DNA from: Selenomonadaceae bacterium
Lineage (GTDB): Bacteria > Bacillota > Negativicutes > Selenomonadales > Selenomonadaceae
Direction: 5' to 3'
DNA length: 64,000 bases
NCBI GenBank assembly: GCA_017518105.1
Contig: JAFWWC010000042.1
Coordinates: forward strand, 1 to 64,000
In this document: positions 32,162-40,160 of the stretch, piece by piece
How positions within the stretch are numbered: the stretch's first letter is position 1
Layout of the letters: every line of letters starts with the position of its first letter
Program-made: the position numbers and the translations under genes
Notes under the pieces: generated by a model
What the model saw: only the letters and a program-made list of their open reading frames with translations
The model's database searches: none
Told to the model about the DNA's origin: nothing

Positions 32162-33487
32162 TTATAAGACCACGTTAGCCAAAGCCATGCCGACCGCCAC
32201 GCTAACAATACACGTAATCAAGCCGGGGATTTGGAAGCTGTGGTTAAAGACGAACTTGCCAATCTGCGTCGTGCCCGTGCGGTCAAAGGCGATACCTGCC
32301 AGAACAGTCGCGTAAATCGGAACGAGGAAGTAACCGTTGACTGCAGGGAACATACCAATCATAGCCGGCGGCGTGATTCCCAGTGTGATTCCAAGCGGAG
32401 CCAACGCGCCAATCGTGCCCGCCTGACTTAAGATAACTGCACTCAACAGGAACAGGATAATCGCGAAGACCCAAGGATAAGTTGAGATTAGGTCAGCGGC
32501 ACCGGATTTGATGAAGTCGATATTATTGCGCGTGAGAGTATCGCCCGCCCACGTCAAGCCGAAGATACAATAGACGCCCATTAAGCCGTTGCGGAAAACG
32601 GACTGTTCGATAATTGAATTGACTTTGACGCCGCAAGCGATAATCATGACGCCCGCCATAGCCATCATAACCATTTCAATGCACATAGTCATCGTAAAGG
32701 AAACCATCTTGTCGCCGAGCATAGCCGACGGACGCAACTCAGGGAAGATACCGAAGATGACGACGATAACTGTTGCCAGAAGGTAAATCCAGACGGCACG
32801 TTTAGTCGAGGCGGAGAACTCTTTAGCCTCAGCGATTTGAGCTTTCTCGTTAATGGGAGCAGCCTCACCGCGTGCGACGCGGTCGAGATACTCTTGGTCT
32901 TCGGAAAGTTCTTTGCCCATACGAGCCGCCCATAACGAACCGCACACGACACCGATAAGCGTCGAGGGAATACAGACGATTAGAATATCAATGAGCGTGA
33001 CGCCCTGCGGAGACAACAGCCCGACGAGTGCGACGGTAGCGGCGGAAATCGGACAGGCAGTAATCGCTTGTTGAGAGGCGATAACCGACATTGAAATTGG
33101 TCGTTCGGGACGGACGCCCGCCTCGCGAGCCACTTCAGCGATAACTGGCAGGATACCGAACGAGATATTGCCCGTGCCGCACATGAACGTAAAGACCCAA
33201 CTAATAATCGGAGCATAATAGCTAATGCGGTTCGGATTCTTGCGCAAGAGCTTGACGGCGATTTGAATCAGATAATCCATGCCGCCAGATGCTTGCAGAG
33301 TCGCCGCGATAACAACGACCGTCATGATAATCATAATGACATCGATAGCGGGATTGCCCGGCGCGAGTCCGAAGCCGAAAACTAAAATTGCAATGGCAAA
33401 ACCACTCGACATGCCCAGGAAAATTCCTCCGTAGCGTGCGCCGATGATTAACATCGCCAGCACTACCGCTAATTCAGCCCAAAACAT
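32162..33487 (-). CDS. Anaerobic C4-dicarboxylate transporter, DcuA/DcuB family
   Basis: 441 aa, about 10-12 membrane helices. AAAGGGG before this ATG fixes the start 17 codons inside the longest frame. Family segments: MFWAELAVVLAMLIIGARYGGIFLGMSSG, FTFMCGTGNISFGILPVIAEVAREAGVRPERPISMSVIASQQAITACPISAATVAL, and the final VPIYATVLAGIAFDRTGTTQIGKFVFNHSFQIPGLI. It exchanges aspartate, fumarate or malate for succinate. DcuA versus DcuB cannot be settled by eye. First gene of the operon with aspA. Confidence 0.92.
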   Translation of the reverse strand: MFWAELAVVLAMLIIGARYGGIFLGMSSGFAIAILVFGFGLAPGNPAIDVIMIIMTVVVIAATLQASGGMDYLIQIAVKLLRKNPNRISYYAPIISWVFTFMCGTGNISFGILPVIAEVAREAGVRPERPISMSVIASQQAITACPISAATVALVGLLSPQGVTLIDILIVCIPSTLIGVVCGSLWAARMGKELSEDQEYLDRVARGEAAPINEKAQIAEAKEFSASTKRAVWIYLLATVIVVIFGIFPELRPSAMLGDKMVSFTMTMCIEMVMMAMAGVMIIACGVKVNSIIEQSVFRNGLMGVYCIFGLTWAGDTLTRNNIDFIKSGAADLISTYPWVFAIILFLLSAVILSQAGTIGALAPLGITLGITPPAMIGMFPAVNGYFLVPIYATVLAGIAFDRTGTTQIGKFVFNHSFQIPGLITCIVSVAVGMALANVVL

Positions 33488-33516
33488 AAAACCACCCCTT
33501 TTACAGAAATTCTTTC

Positions 33517-33526
33517 TTGTATACAA
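33517..33526. promoter_or_regulatory. Candidate GntR-type operator in the dcu-aspA leader
   Basis: Perfect palindrome TTGTATACAA, 12 bases after the -10 of the dcu promoter, in the early transcribed region. This is close to the consensus of FadR-subfamily GntR regulators, which often respond to organic acids. Inferred. Confidence 0.5.
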
Positions 33527-33537
33527 AACATGAGCCA

Positions 33538-33566
33538 ATTTTAGCCGTCCGCCTAGTAATCGTCAA
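33538..33566 (-). promoter_or_regulatory. Sigma-A promoter for dcu-aspA
   Basis: Minus strand TTGACG and TAAAAT with a 17-base spacer, about 50 bases upstream of the dcu start. Confidence 0.75.
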
Positions 33567-33626
33567 TCCAATATATTTTTATGGTTGATTGTCTATTTGT
33601 TAATAGGAACGGGGAAACGTCAAAGA

Positions 33627-33655
33627 TTGACTGTGCAAAGTAAGTAAGATATAAT
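33627..33655 (+). promoter_or_regulatory. Sigma-A promoter for glmS and the restriction-modification operon
   Basis: TTGACT and TATAAT with a 17-base spacer; the -10 is 39 bases before the glmS start, leaving a leader of about 33 bases, too short for a glmS ribozyme. Confidence 0.82.
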
Positions 33656-33694
33656 CGCCCAAATTGATTCATAGAAAATTCAGGAGGAAACGAC

Positions 33695-35524
33695 ATGTGC
33701 GGGATAGTTGGATACATTGGCGATAAAAAGGCGGCACCGATTCTTTTGGACGGGCTAACGAAATTGGAATATAGAGGTTATGACTCGGCGGGGATAGCGG
33801 TCGATTGCGGCGACGAGATTTTTATTGAGAAATCCGTTGGGAGGTTAGACGCGCTCAAAGACAAGCTAAAGAACAGATTGCCCGTCGGCACGGTGGGCAT
33901 TGGTCATACGCGTTGGGCGACGCACGGCAGACCGTCGGACAGCAACGCCCACCCTCACACCGATTGCCACGGTGATTTCGTCGTCGTGCACAACGGCATT
34001 ATCGAAAACTATCTGCCGCTCAAAGAGGAGTTAATCGCTCGCGGGCATAAGTTCACGTCCGAAACTGATACGGAGGTTATCGCGCACTTGCTGGAGGAAG
34101 TTTATCAAGGCGACTTCGTGGCGGCAGTTCGTGAAGTCCTAAGCAAGGTCGAAGGCTCCTACTCGTTGGCGTTCATGGCGAAGGCTCACCCCGACATTTT
34201 ACTCTGCGCCAAGCAGGACAATCCGTTAATCGTTGGCTTGGGCAAAGGGGAAAACTTCATCGCCTCGGACATTCCCGCCATTATCAATCACACACGAGAC
34301 ACTTACATTTTGAACGACGGCGAACTTGCCCTTGTCAAAAAAGATTCCGTGCTCGTCATGAACCGTCAAGGCGGTATCGTCGTAAAGAAAATCTTTCACG
34401 TGACTTGGAACGCTGAGGCGGCGGAAAAAGGCGGCTACGAACACTTCATGCTTAAGGAGATTAACGAGCAACCCAAAGCCGTCCGCGACACCATGAGCAA
34501 ACGCATTGCCAAAGACGGCGCGTCAATCGTCCTAGACGAACTGAACTGGGATAAAGACTTCCTTGACGGCATTGACAAAATTTATATCGTAGCGTGCGGC
34601 ACGGCTTATCATGCGGGGCTTGTCGGGAAATTTTATATCGAGAAGCTAGCCCGCAAGTTGGTTGAAGTCGATTTGGCTAGCGAGTATCGATACCGCAACC
34701 CAATTGTTGACGACAAGACGCTTGTTATCGTCGTCAGTCAGTCGGGCGAGACTTCAGACACTTTAGCCGCCTTGAAAGAATCTAAACGGCTCGGCGCGAA
34801 GACTTTAGCGATAACCAACGTCGTCGGCTCGTCGATAGCTCGTGAAGCTCATCAAGTCATTCACACGTGGGCAGGTCCGGAGATTGCAGTTGCCTCGACC
34901 AAAGCTTACACCACGCAACTAATCCTAATGTTCATGCTAGCTTTGTACATGGCTCAGCTTTGCGAGACGTTGCCCGCCGAGAGAGTCCGCGAATTGATTT
35001 GCAAGCTGAAGAAAATCCCCGCGCAGATTTCGGAGACGCTTTCCGACGTGGAGCCGATTAAAACTTTTGCAAGGCAATACGGCTTCAATGAGGACGTGTT
35101 TTATATCGGGCGTTCGTTGGATTATTCCGTTGCCTTGGAGGGCGCACTTAAGCTCAAAGAGATTTCCTACATTCACGCGGAGGCTTATGCGTCAGGCGAA
35201 CTCAAGCACGGGACATTAGCTTTAATCGTCGAGGGCGTGCCAGTTATCGCGCTTGCCACTCAAAAGAGCGTCTACGAAAAAACTTTGTCGAACATCAAGG
35301 AAGTCAAAGCACGCGACGCGATTGTTATCGGCATAGCGGCGGCGGGCGATACCGAGCTTGAAAAATATCTCGACCACGTTATCTTCGTGCCGGAGACCGA
35401 CGAGCTGTTGATACCGCTTTTAACTGTCGTCCCGTTGCAACTCCTTGCTTACTACGCGGCGATAACTCGTGGCTGCGACGTGGACAAGCCCCGCAATCTT
35501 GCAAAGTCCGTGACTGTTGAGTAA
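33695..35524 (+). CDS. glmS: Glutamine--fructose-6-phosphate aminotransferase (isomerising)
   Basis: 609 aa. N-terminal nucleophile Cys2 in MCGIVGYIGDKKAAPILLDGLTKLEYRGYDSAG, with GHTRWATHGRPSDSNAHPH for glutamine binding. Two SIS domains follow (VACGTAYHAGLVGKFYIE, VVSQSGETSDTLAAL, and LEGALKLKEISYIHAEAYASGELKHGTLALI), ending in KPRNLAKSVTVE. It makes glucosamine-6-phosphate, the entry to UDP-GlcNAc. AGGAGG precedes the ATG. The stop overlaps the next ATG by one base, coupling an essential wall-precursor gene to a restriction-modification pair. Confidence 0.97.
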   Translation: MCGIVGYIGDKKAAPILLDGLTKLEYRGYDSAGIAVDCGDEIFIEKSVGRLDALKDKLKNRLPVGTVGIGHTRWATHGRPSDSNAHPHTDCHGDFVVVHNGIIENYLPLKEELIARGHKFTSETDTEVIAHLLEEVYQGDFVAAVREVLSKVEGSYSLAFMAKAHPDILLCAKQDNPLIVGLGKGENFIASDIPAIINHTRDTYILNDGELALVKKDSVLVMNRQGGIVVKKIFHVTWNAEAAEKGGYEHFMLKEINEQPKAVRDTMSKRIAKDGASIVLDELNWDKDFLDGIDKIYIVACGTAYHAGLVGKFYIEKLARKLVEVDLASEYRYRNPIVDDKTLVIVVSQSGETSDTLAALKESKRLGAKTLAITNVVGSSIAREAHQVIHTWAGPEIAVASTKAYTTQLILMFMLALYMAQLCETLPAERVRELICKLKKIPAQISETLSDVEPIKTFARQYGFNEDVFYIGRSLDYSVALEGALKLKEISYIHAEAYASGELKHGTLALIVEGVPVIALATQKSVYEKTLSNIKEVKARDAIVIGIAAAGDTELEKYLDHVIFVPETDELLIPLLTVVPLQLLAYYAAITRGCDVDKPRNLAKSVTVE

Positions 35525-36291
35525 TGAACGCTTTCTTTCAAGACGAAGACTCGAAGCTTTATCTTGCCGACGCCTTAGCACTGTTGCCGAGGTTCCCCGC
35601 CGAGTTCGCTGACGTTATCTTTGCTGACCCGCCCTATTTCCTGTCGAACGGTGGCATCACTTGCAATAGCGGTAAAATGGTTTCCGTCAACAAGGGCGAC
35701 TGGGATAAAGTAGCGACGCTTGAAGATAAGCACCAGTTCAATCGGCGGTGGATAAGACGTTGCAAGCGAATTCTCAAGCCGAACGGAACGATTTGGATTA
35801 GCGGCACCTTGCACAGCATTTATTCGGTCGGCATGGCTCTGGAGCAGGAAAGCTTCAAAATCATGAACAACATCACGTGGCAGAAGACGAACCCCGCGCC
35901 GAATCTCAGTTGCAGATACTTCACGCACAGCACCGAGACGATTCTTTGGGCAAAAAAAAACTCTTCCGCTAAGCATTACTTCAATTACGAGCTGATGAAG
36001 GAGCTTAACGGCGGCAAGCAAATGAAGGACGTTTGGACAGGAGCCTTAACGCCGCAACGAGAAAAACTTTTCGGCAAGCACCCGACGCAGAAGCCGCTTT
36101 ACTTGCTGGCAAGAATTCTTCTGGCGTCGACTATCGAGGGTGATTTAGTCTTAGACCCTTTCTGCGGCTCAGGGACGACGGGCGTTGCTTGCAAGTTGCT
36201 CGGCAGAAAGTTTATCGGCGTCGACAATAACCCCGACTTCATCGCGTTGGCTAAGGAAAGGTTGATTCACGCTCATGAACAGAAACTTTGA
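35524..36291 (+). CDS. Beta-class DNA adenine methyltransferase (DpnA-like, predicted GATC)
   Basis: 255 aa. Motif IV DPPY (residues 35-38, FADPPYFLSNGG) precedes motif I (LDPFCGSGTTGVACKLLGRKFIGVD, from about 213), so the order is that of beta-class N6-adenine or N4-cytosine enzymes. GKHPTQKP lies between. DpnA of the DpnII system has this layout, and the next gene is a DpnII-type endonuclease, so GATC is the predicted target. A DpnM-like alpha-class enzyme, present in the classical DpnII operon, is missing here. Nine consecutive A occur at 35952-35960. The gene overlaps glmS by 1 bp and the endonuclease by 17 bp. Confidence 0.88.
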   Translation: MNAFFQDEDSKLYLADALALLPRFPAEFADVIFADPPYFLSNGGITCNSGKMVSVNKGDWDKVATLEDKHQFNRRWIRRCKRILKPNGTIWISGTLHSIYSVGMALEQESFKIMNNITWQKTNPAPNLSCRYFTHSTETILWAKKNSSAKHYFNYELMKELNGGKQMKDVWTGALTPQREKLFGKHPTQKPLYLLARILLASTIEGDLVLDPFCGSGTTGVACKLLGRKFIGVDNNPDFIALAKERLIHAHEQKL

Positions 36292-37114
36292 AGACTGGCT
36301 CGCGACGTTCCGCAGTTCGATTAACGGCTACGACTACTACACGGACTTTGCTAAGGTCTATGACAATGCCGAACGACTTAAGCCGGAGATTTACCTTCTG
36401 AACTCGTTGGTTGGCTCGAAGGACATCGAACGCGACTTTGAAAATCTTTTGGCTAAGTATCCCACGTGCTTGCGGGCGGTGCCGATACTGTTGGCTGTCC
36501 GTCAGAATGAAATTTTCTGCGCCGATACGAATTACAACTTTGACAAGCCGACGCAATCCGTTGAGCAGTACAAACACTTCATGCGGGCTACGGGGCTTTT
36601 CGACTTGTTGGAGAATCACATTATCGCTAACTTGTATGATTACGTGACGGGCGTTGAGGTTGGGCTTGATTCAAACGGCAGGAAGAATCGCGGCGGTCAT
36701 CAAATGGAAAATCTGGTAGAGAGTTTCTTAAAGCAAGCGGGCGTCGCTTATCGAAAGGAAATGTATCTTGCCGACGTGGAGAAAACTTTTGGGCTTGACC
36801 TATCGAAAATTTCTGCGGGCGGGACTTCGACTAAGCGTTTTGATTTCGTCGTTAGGACTTCGGCAGCGGTCTTTGGTATCGAGACGAATTTTTATGCAAG
36901 CGGCGGTTCAAAGCTCAATGAGACTGCGCGAAGTTATAAAATGATTGCTGAGGAGTCGAAGAGTATTGGCGGCTTCAAGTTCGTTTGGATAACTGACGGC
37001 GACGGTTGGAAGTCTGCGCGGAAGAATTTAAAGGAGACGTTCCTTATCCTCGACACGCTGTACAACATTGCGGACTTGGAGCACGGAACTTTCAGGGAGC
37101 TTTTCAATGAGTGA
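36275..37114 (+). CDS. DpnII family type II restriction endonuclease (predicted GATC)
   Basis: 279 aa. The sequence follows the DpnII/MboI family: an N-terminal helical part (LLNSLVGSKDIERDFENLLAKYP, FDLLENHIIANLYDYVTGVEVGLDSNGRKNRGGHQMENLVE), then the nuclease core RFDFVVRTSAAVFGIETNFYASGGSKLNETARSYKM. FDF...IETNFY fits the PD-(D/E)xK-type catalytic arrangement. Predicted to cleave unmethylated GATC. The reading frame is intact. It overlaps the methyltransferase by 17 bp and tagA by 8 bp. No controller (C) protein gene is present. Confidence 0.88.
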   Translation: MNRNFEDWLATFRSSINGYDYYTDFAKVYDNAERLKPEIYLLNSLVGSKDIERDFENLLAKYPTCLRAVPILLAVRQNEIFCADTNYNFDKPTQSVEQYKHFMRATGLFDLLENHIIANLYDYVTGVEVGLDSNGRKNRGGHQMENLVESFLKQAGVAYRKEMYLADVEKTFGLDLSKISAGGTSTKRFDFVVRTSAAVFGIETNFYASGGSKLNETARSYKMIAEESKSIGGFKFVWITDGDGWKSARKNLKETFLILDTLYNIADLEHGTFRELFNE

Positions 37115-37838
37115 ACGAGTAGAAATCTTAGGCGTAAAGGTCGACGCGGTGACAATGTCGCAAGCCGTCGAACGCGTGATAAATTTAGTTGAAGCGGGCA
37201 AACCGTCAATGGTAGCGACTGCTAATGCCGAAATGCTCTTGAACGCCACGCACGACGCCGAACTTAAAAAAATATTGAACGCGGCAAGTTTGGTCGTGCC
37301 GGACGGCGCAGGAACAGTTTGGGCAGCTCGTCACCTTGGAAAGTTTATGCCCGAACGCGTCGCGGGCTTCGATTTGGTTCAGGAACTGATGAAGATTGCC
37401 CCCGCGCATGATTTTAAGTTCTTCCTGTTTGGAGCCGCGCCAGGCATCGCCGATAAAGCCAAAGCCAAAGCCGAGACCCTTTACCCTGGAATAAAAATTG
37501 TCGGCACTCGCAACGGCTACTTCAAAGCAGAGGACGAACCAGACATTATCGCCCAAATTAAAAGTTCTCGACCTGATATTCTCCTTGCGGCTTTGGGCGT
37601 TCCTAAGCAAGAGAAATGGCTCTTCAAGTACAAAGACGAACTCAAAGTTCCCGTGTCAATCGGCGTGGGCGGAACCTTCGACGTTATGGCGGGTGTCGTC
37701 AAGCGTGCGCCGCTGTGGATGCAAAAGGCTCGCCTCGAATGGCTCTTTAGGGCAATGCTCCAGCCCAGCCGCGCAGGAAGATTGCTCGCCTTGCCAAAAT
37801 TCGTTTGGAAAGTTCATCAGCAAAAAAACGGAGCGTGA
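37107..37838 (+). CDS. WecG/TagA/CpsF family glycosyltransferase
   Basis: 243 aa; the ATG lies inside the end of the endonuclease gene with CAGGGAG upstream. ILGVKVDAVTMSQAVERV at the N-terminus, ANAEMLLNATHDAEL, LVVPDGAGTVWAARHLG and FLFGAAPGIADKAKAK match the GT26 family, as does VGGTFDVMAGVVKRAPLWMQKARLEWLFRAMLQPSR. TagA makes the ManNAc-GlcNAc lipid linkage of wall teichoic acids; WecG adds ManNAcA in enterobacterial common antigen. In a diderm the second type of role, on a surface polysaccharide, is more likely. The stop overlaps the region of the next start. Confidence 0.92.
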   Translation: MSERVEILGVKVDAVTMSQAVERVINLVEAGKPSMVATANAEMLLNATHDAELKKILNAASLVVPDGAGTVWAARHLGKFMPERVAGFDLVQELMKIAPAHDFKFFLFGAAPGIADKAKAKAETLYPGIKIVGTRNGYFKAEDEPDIIAQIKSSRPDILLAALGVPKQEKWLFKYKDELKVPVSIGVGGTFDVMAGVVKRAPLWMQKARLEWLFRAMLQPSRAGRLLALPKFVWKVHQQKNGA

Positions 37839-37843
37839 GAATC

Positions 37844-38470
37844 TTGAGCATAATCAGAGAAGGATATTACTTTGCGGGCGTCGCGCTCCTTATCGCGCTT
37901 TTCTTCGGCGTGCTGATTCACCCCTACGCCGCGATATTGCCCGCCGTCATTGCTTGTTACTGCATTTATTTTTTCCGTAATCCCAATCGAACAATCCCCG
38001 CCGACGAAAATTTAATCGTTTCTCCCGCCGATGGCACCGTTCAAGACGTGGTGGAGGTCGATAGCGATGACTTTGTTAAGGGGGCTTGCCGCAAGGTCAT
38101 AATTTTTTTATCGGTCTTTGATGTCCATGTTAATCGTAGTCCGATTGCCGGCGAGATTAAAATCCAAAAGTATATCTGCGGACGCTTCCGCCCGGCTTAC
38201 AAAGATTCCGTCGGCTTCGAGAACGAACGACACCTTATCGGCATTGAAAACGAACGGCTCCGCGTGACTGTCACTCAAGTGGCTGGGATTTTGGCACGGC
38301 GTATCGTCAGCTGGGTTACTCTCGATGACAAACTTGAGAAGGGCGAACTCTACGGCTTGATTCGTTTCGGCTCGTGTACGGAAATTGTAATGCCCTCAAG
38401 CGTCGAAGTCACGGTTAAGAAGGGCGACAAGGTGCGCGGCGGCGAGTCGATTATCGGTCGGATTAAATGA
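37844..38470 (+). CDS. psd: Phosphatidylserine decarboxylase (short, archaetidylserine-type)
   Basis: 208 aa with a TTG start 10 bases after GGAG; a GTG nine bases earlier is only one base from it, and a still longer frame lies inside tagA. Two hydrophobic helices near the N-terminus (about 8-45), then SPADGTVQDVVEVD, VHVNRSPIAGEI and the self-cleavage site RFGSCTEI (Gly-Ser, yielding the pyruvoyl group). It converts phosphatidylserine to phosphatidylethanolamine at the membrane. The phosphatidylserine synthase usually found beside it is absent here. Confidence 0.87.
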   Translation: MSIIREGYYFAGVALLIALFFGVLIHPYAAILPAVIACYCIYFFRNPNRTIPADENLIVSPADGTVQDVVEVDSDDFVKGACRKVIIFLSVFDVHVNRSPIAGEIKIQKYICGRFRPAYKDSVGFENERHLIGIENERLRVTVTQVAGILARRIVSWVTLDDKLEKGELYGLIRFGSCTEIVMPSSVEVTVKKGDKVRGGESIIGRIK

Positions 38471-38480
38471 CGCTGAACGA

Positions 38481-38509
38481 TTGAAGATAAATCTTCTGCA
38501 TGATAGAAT
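38481..38509 (+). promoter_or_regulatory. Candidate accC promoter nested in the psd terminator
   Basis: TTGAAG and TAGAAT with a 17-base spacer. The -10 covers the loop of the terminator hairpin, so transcripts starting here would lack its left arm and escape termination. Confidence 0.55.
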
Positions 38510-38531
38510 AATCGTGCGGAAGATTTTTTTT
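38489..38531 (+). terminator. Terminator after psd
   Basis: Sixteen-base-pair stem (left arm AAATCTTCTGCATGAT, two G-U pairs) with a 6-base loop, followed by eight T. A strong rho-independent terminator. Confidence 0.85.
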
Positions 38532-38547
38532 GCAAGGAGGGAAAGTT

Positions 38548-39987
38548 ATGATTAGGAGGATTCTCATAGCGAACCGCGGAGAAATTGCCGTGCGTGTAAT
38601 TCGCACCTGTCAGGAACTCGGAATTGAGACCGTCGCGATTTATTCGGACGCCGACAAGGAAGCACTGCACGCACAACTTGCTGACGTTCGTTATCGCGTG
38701 GGCACAGAGGACGCCTTCGACAGCTACCTGAACCGCGAGGCAATCATCGACGCGGCGAAGACTACCGAAGCTGATGCAGTTCACCCCGGCTACGGTTTCC
38801 TGTCCGAGGATGCAGATTTTGCTCAAATGGTCGTTGATGCGGGCATGACGTGGATTGGTCCCTTGCCTGAAACTATTAGGCTTGTCGGCGACAAGGACGC
38901 GGCTCGCAACTCAATGATTCCTTCGGGTATCCCAATGTCAAAAGGCTCCGAACCGCTGACAAGCAATACAATGGCAGTTAAGGCGGCGGCTGAAGTCGGT
39001 TATCCCGTCATCTTGAAGCCCGTAAGCGGCGGCGGCGGCAAGGGCATGTTCATCGTCCGCAACGAAGAGGAACTTCATCACGTGCTGGGGCTTGTCGACG
39101 TTAAGCAGAACAGATTTTACTTCGAGCACTACATCGAGCATTCGCGGCACATTGAAGTTCAAGTCGTGGCGGATAACTTCGGTAGCGTGATTCACCTTGG
39201 CGAGCGCGAATGTTCAATTCAACGCCGCAACCAAAAACTTTTGGAAGAGTCGCCGTCGATAGCTTTAACGCCCGAAATGAGAGAACGCGTCGGCAAGCTT
39301 GCAGTCAAGGCGGCTAAGAGCGTTCACTATTCCAATATCGGCACCGTTGAATTCTTGCTTGACCTTGCGACGAACGAATTTTACTTCATGGAAATTAATC
39401 CGCGCATTCAAGTCGAACACGGCATAACCGAGGCCGTCACGGGCATTGACTTGGTAAGAACGCAGATTAAAGTTGCGTCGGGTGAGCCGCTTGACTTTAC
39501 GCAGGCGGACGTTAAGTTCACGGGGCACGCTATCGAGTGCAGAATCAATGCCGAAGACCCCGACCGCAAGTTCATGCCCACGCCCGGCAAGATTGAATTC
39601 CTCCACGAGCCTTCAGGTCCTCGCGTTCGGTTTGATAGCGGAGTGACGGCGGGTTTGTCCATCGAACCTTACTACGACTCCTTGATTGCAAAGTTGATTG
39701 TTCACGGCAGGACACGCGGCGACGCAATCAGAATCATGAGGCGGGCTTTGAATGAGTTCATGCTCAAGGGCGAAAACAATTTCGTTAAGACGACTGTCCC
39801 GCTCCATCAGCAAATCCTCGACGACGAATGGTTCTGCACGGGAAACATCGACACGCAGTTTATCAAGAAACGTCTGCCGGTATACGCGGCGGCTCCCAAG
39901 AAACTCACGCTAGAAGACAAAATGGATCCGGATCTCGCCGAACGACTTGCACGCGGTGGTGGACGAATTGACATTGACTACGCATAA
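38548..39987 (+). CDS. accC: Acetyl-CoA carboxylase biotin carboxylase subunit
   Basis: 479 aa; AAGGAGGG before this ATG. RRILIANRGEIAVRVIRTCQELGIETVAIYSDADKEALH is the biotin carboxylase N-terminus; ATP-grasp motifs are GYPVILKPVSGGGGKGMFIV and EFLLDLATNEFYFMEINPRIQVEHGITEAVTG. The last 30 residues (after about 450) extend beyond the usual AccC end. It carboxylates biotin on AccB for malonyl-CoA synthesis. accB and accAD are not adjacent, so it could instead serve another biotin enzyme such as a decarboxylase or pyruvate/propionyl-CoA carboxylase. Confidence 0.9.
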   Translation: MIRRILIANRGEIAVRVIRTCQELGIETVAIYSDADKEALHAQLADVRYRVGTEDAFDSYLNREAIIDAAKTTEADAVHPGYGFLSEDADFAQMVVDAGMTWIGPLPETIRLVGDKDAARNSMIPSGIPMSKGSEPLTSNTMAVKAAAEVGYPVILKPVSGGGGKGMFIVRNEEELHHVLGLVDVKQNRFYFEHYIEHSRHIEVQVVADNFGSVIHLGERECSIQRRNQKLLEESPSIALTPEMRERVGKLAVKAAKSVHYSNIGTVEFLLDLATNEFYFMEINPRIQVEHGITEAVTGIDLVRTQIKVASGEPLDFTQADVKFTGHAIECRINAEDPDRKFMPTPGKIEFLHEPSGPRVRFDSGVTAGLSIEPYYDSLIAKLIVHGRTRGDAIRIMRRALNEFMLKGENNFVKTTVPLHQQILDDEWFCTGNIDTQFIKKRLPVYAAAPKKLTLEDKMDPDLAERLARGGGRIDIDYA

Positions 39988-39997
39988 AATTTTCTCG

Positions 39998-40040
39998 GTG
40001 ATTGGTGATTGGCTTCGACCGATTGCTAATCACTTTTTTT
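39998..40040 (+). terminator. Terminator after accC
   Basis: Fifteen-base-pair stem (GTGATTGGTGATTGG with its partner, four G-U pairs), 6-base loop, then seven T. Confidence 0.85.
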
Positions 40041-40103
40041 ATTTGACAATGAAGGAACTTTAGCAAGACAAGCGAATAGTAGCTAATAATTTCTTTGAAA
40101 CGG

Positions 40104-40121
40104 TTGACAGCAAAGGCTGTC
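40104..40121 (+). promoter_or_regulatory. TTGACA with overlapping hairpin upstream of cheB
   Basis: A perfect -35 hexamer TTGACA overlaps an inverted repeat GACAGC-AAAG-GCTGTC. No convincing -10 follows at 17 bases. It may be an operator or RNA hairpin in the cheB leader. A second TTGACA at 40043 also lacks a good -10. Confidence 0.35.
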
Positions 40122-40160
40122 GACGCAAAATAATTTTTCGGACAAGGGGAGGCGGCGAAA

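Noticed and set aside
33656..33694. glmS ribozyme
   Set aside because: The promoter leaves a leader of only about 33 bases; the ribozyme needs well over 100.
37805..37843. Longer N-terminus for the phosphatidylserine decarboxylase
   Set aside because: It would overlap tagA and start at a TTG without ribosome-binding site; the TTG at 37844 has GGAG at the right distance.
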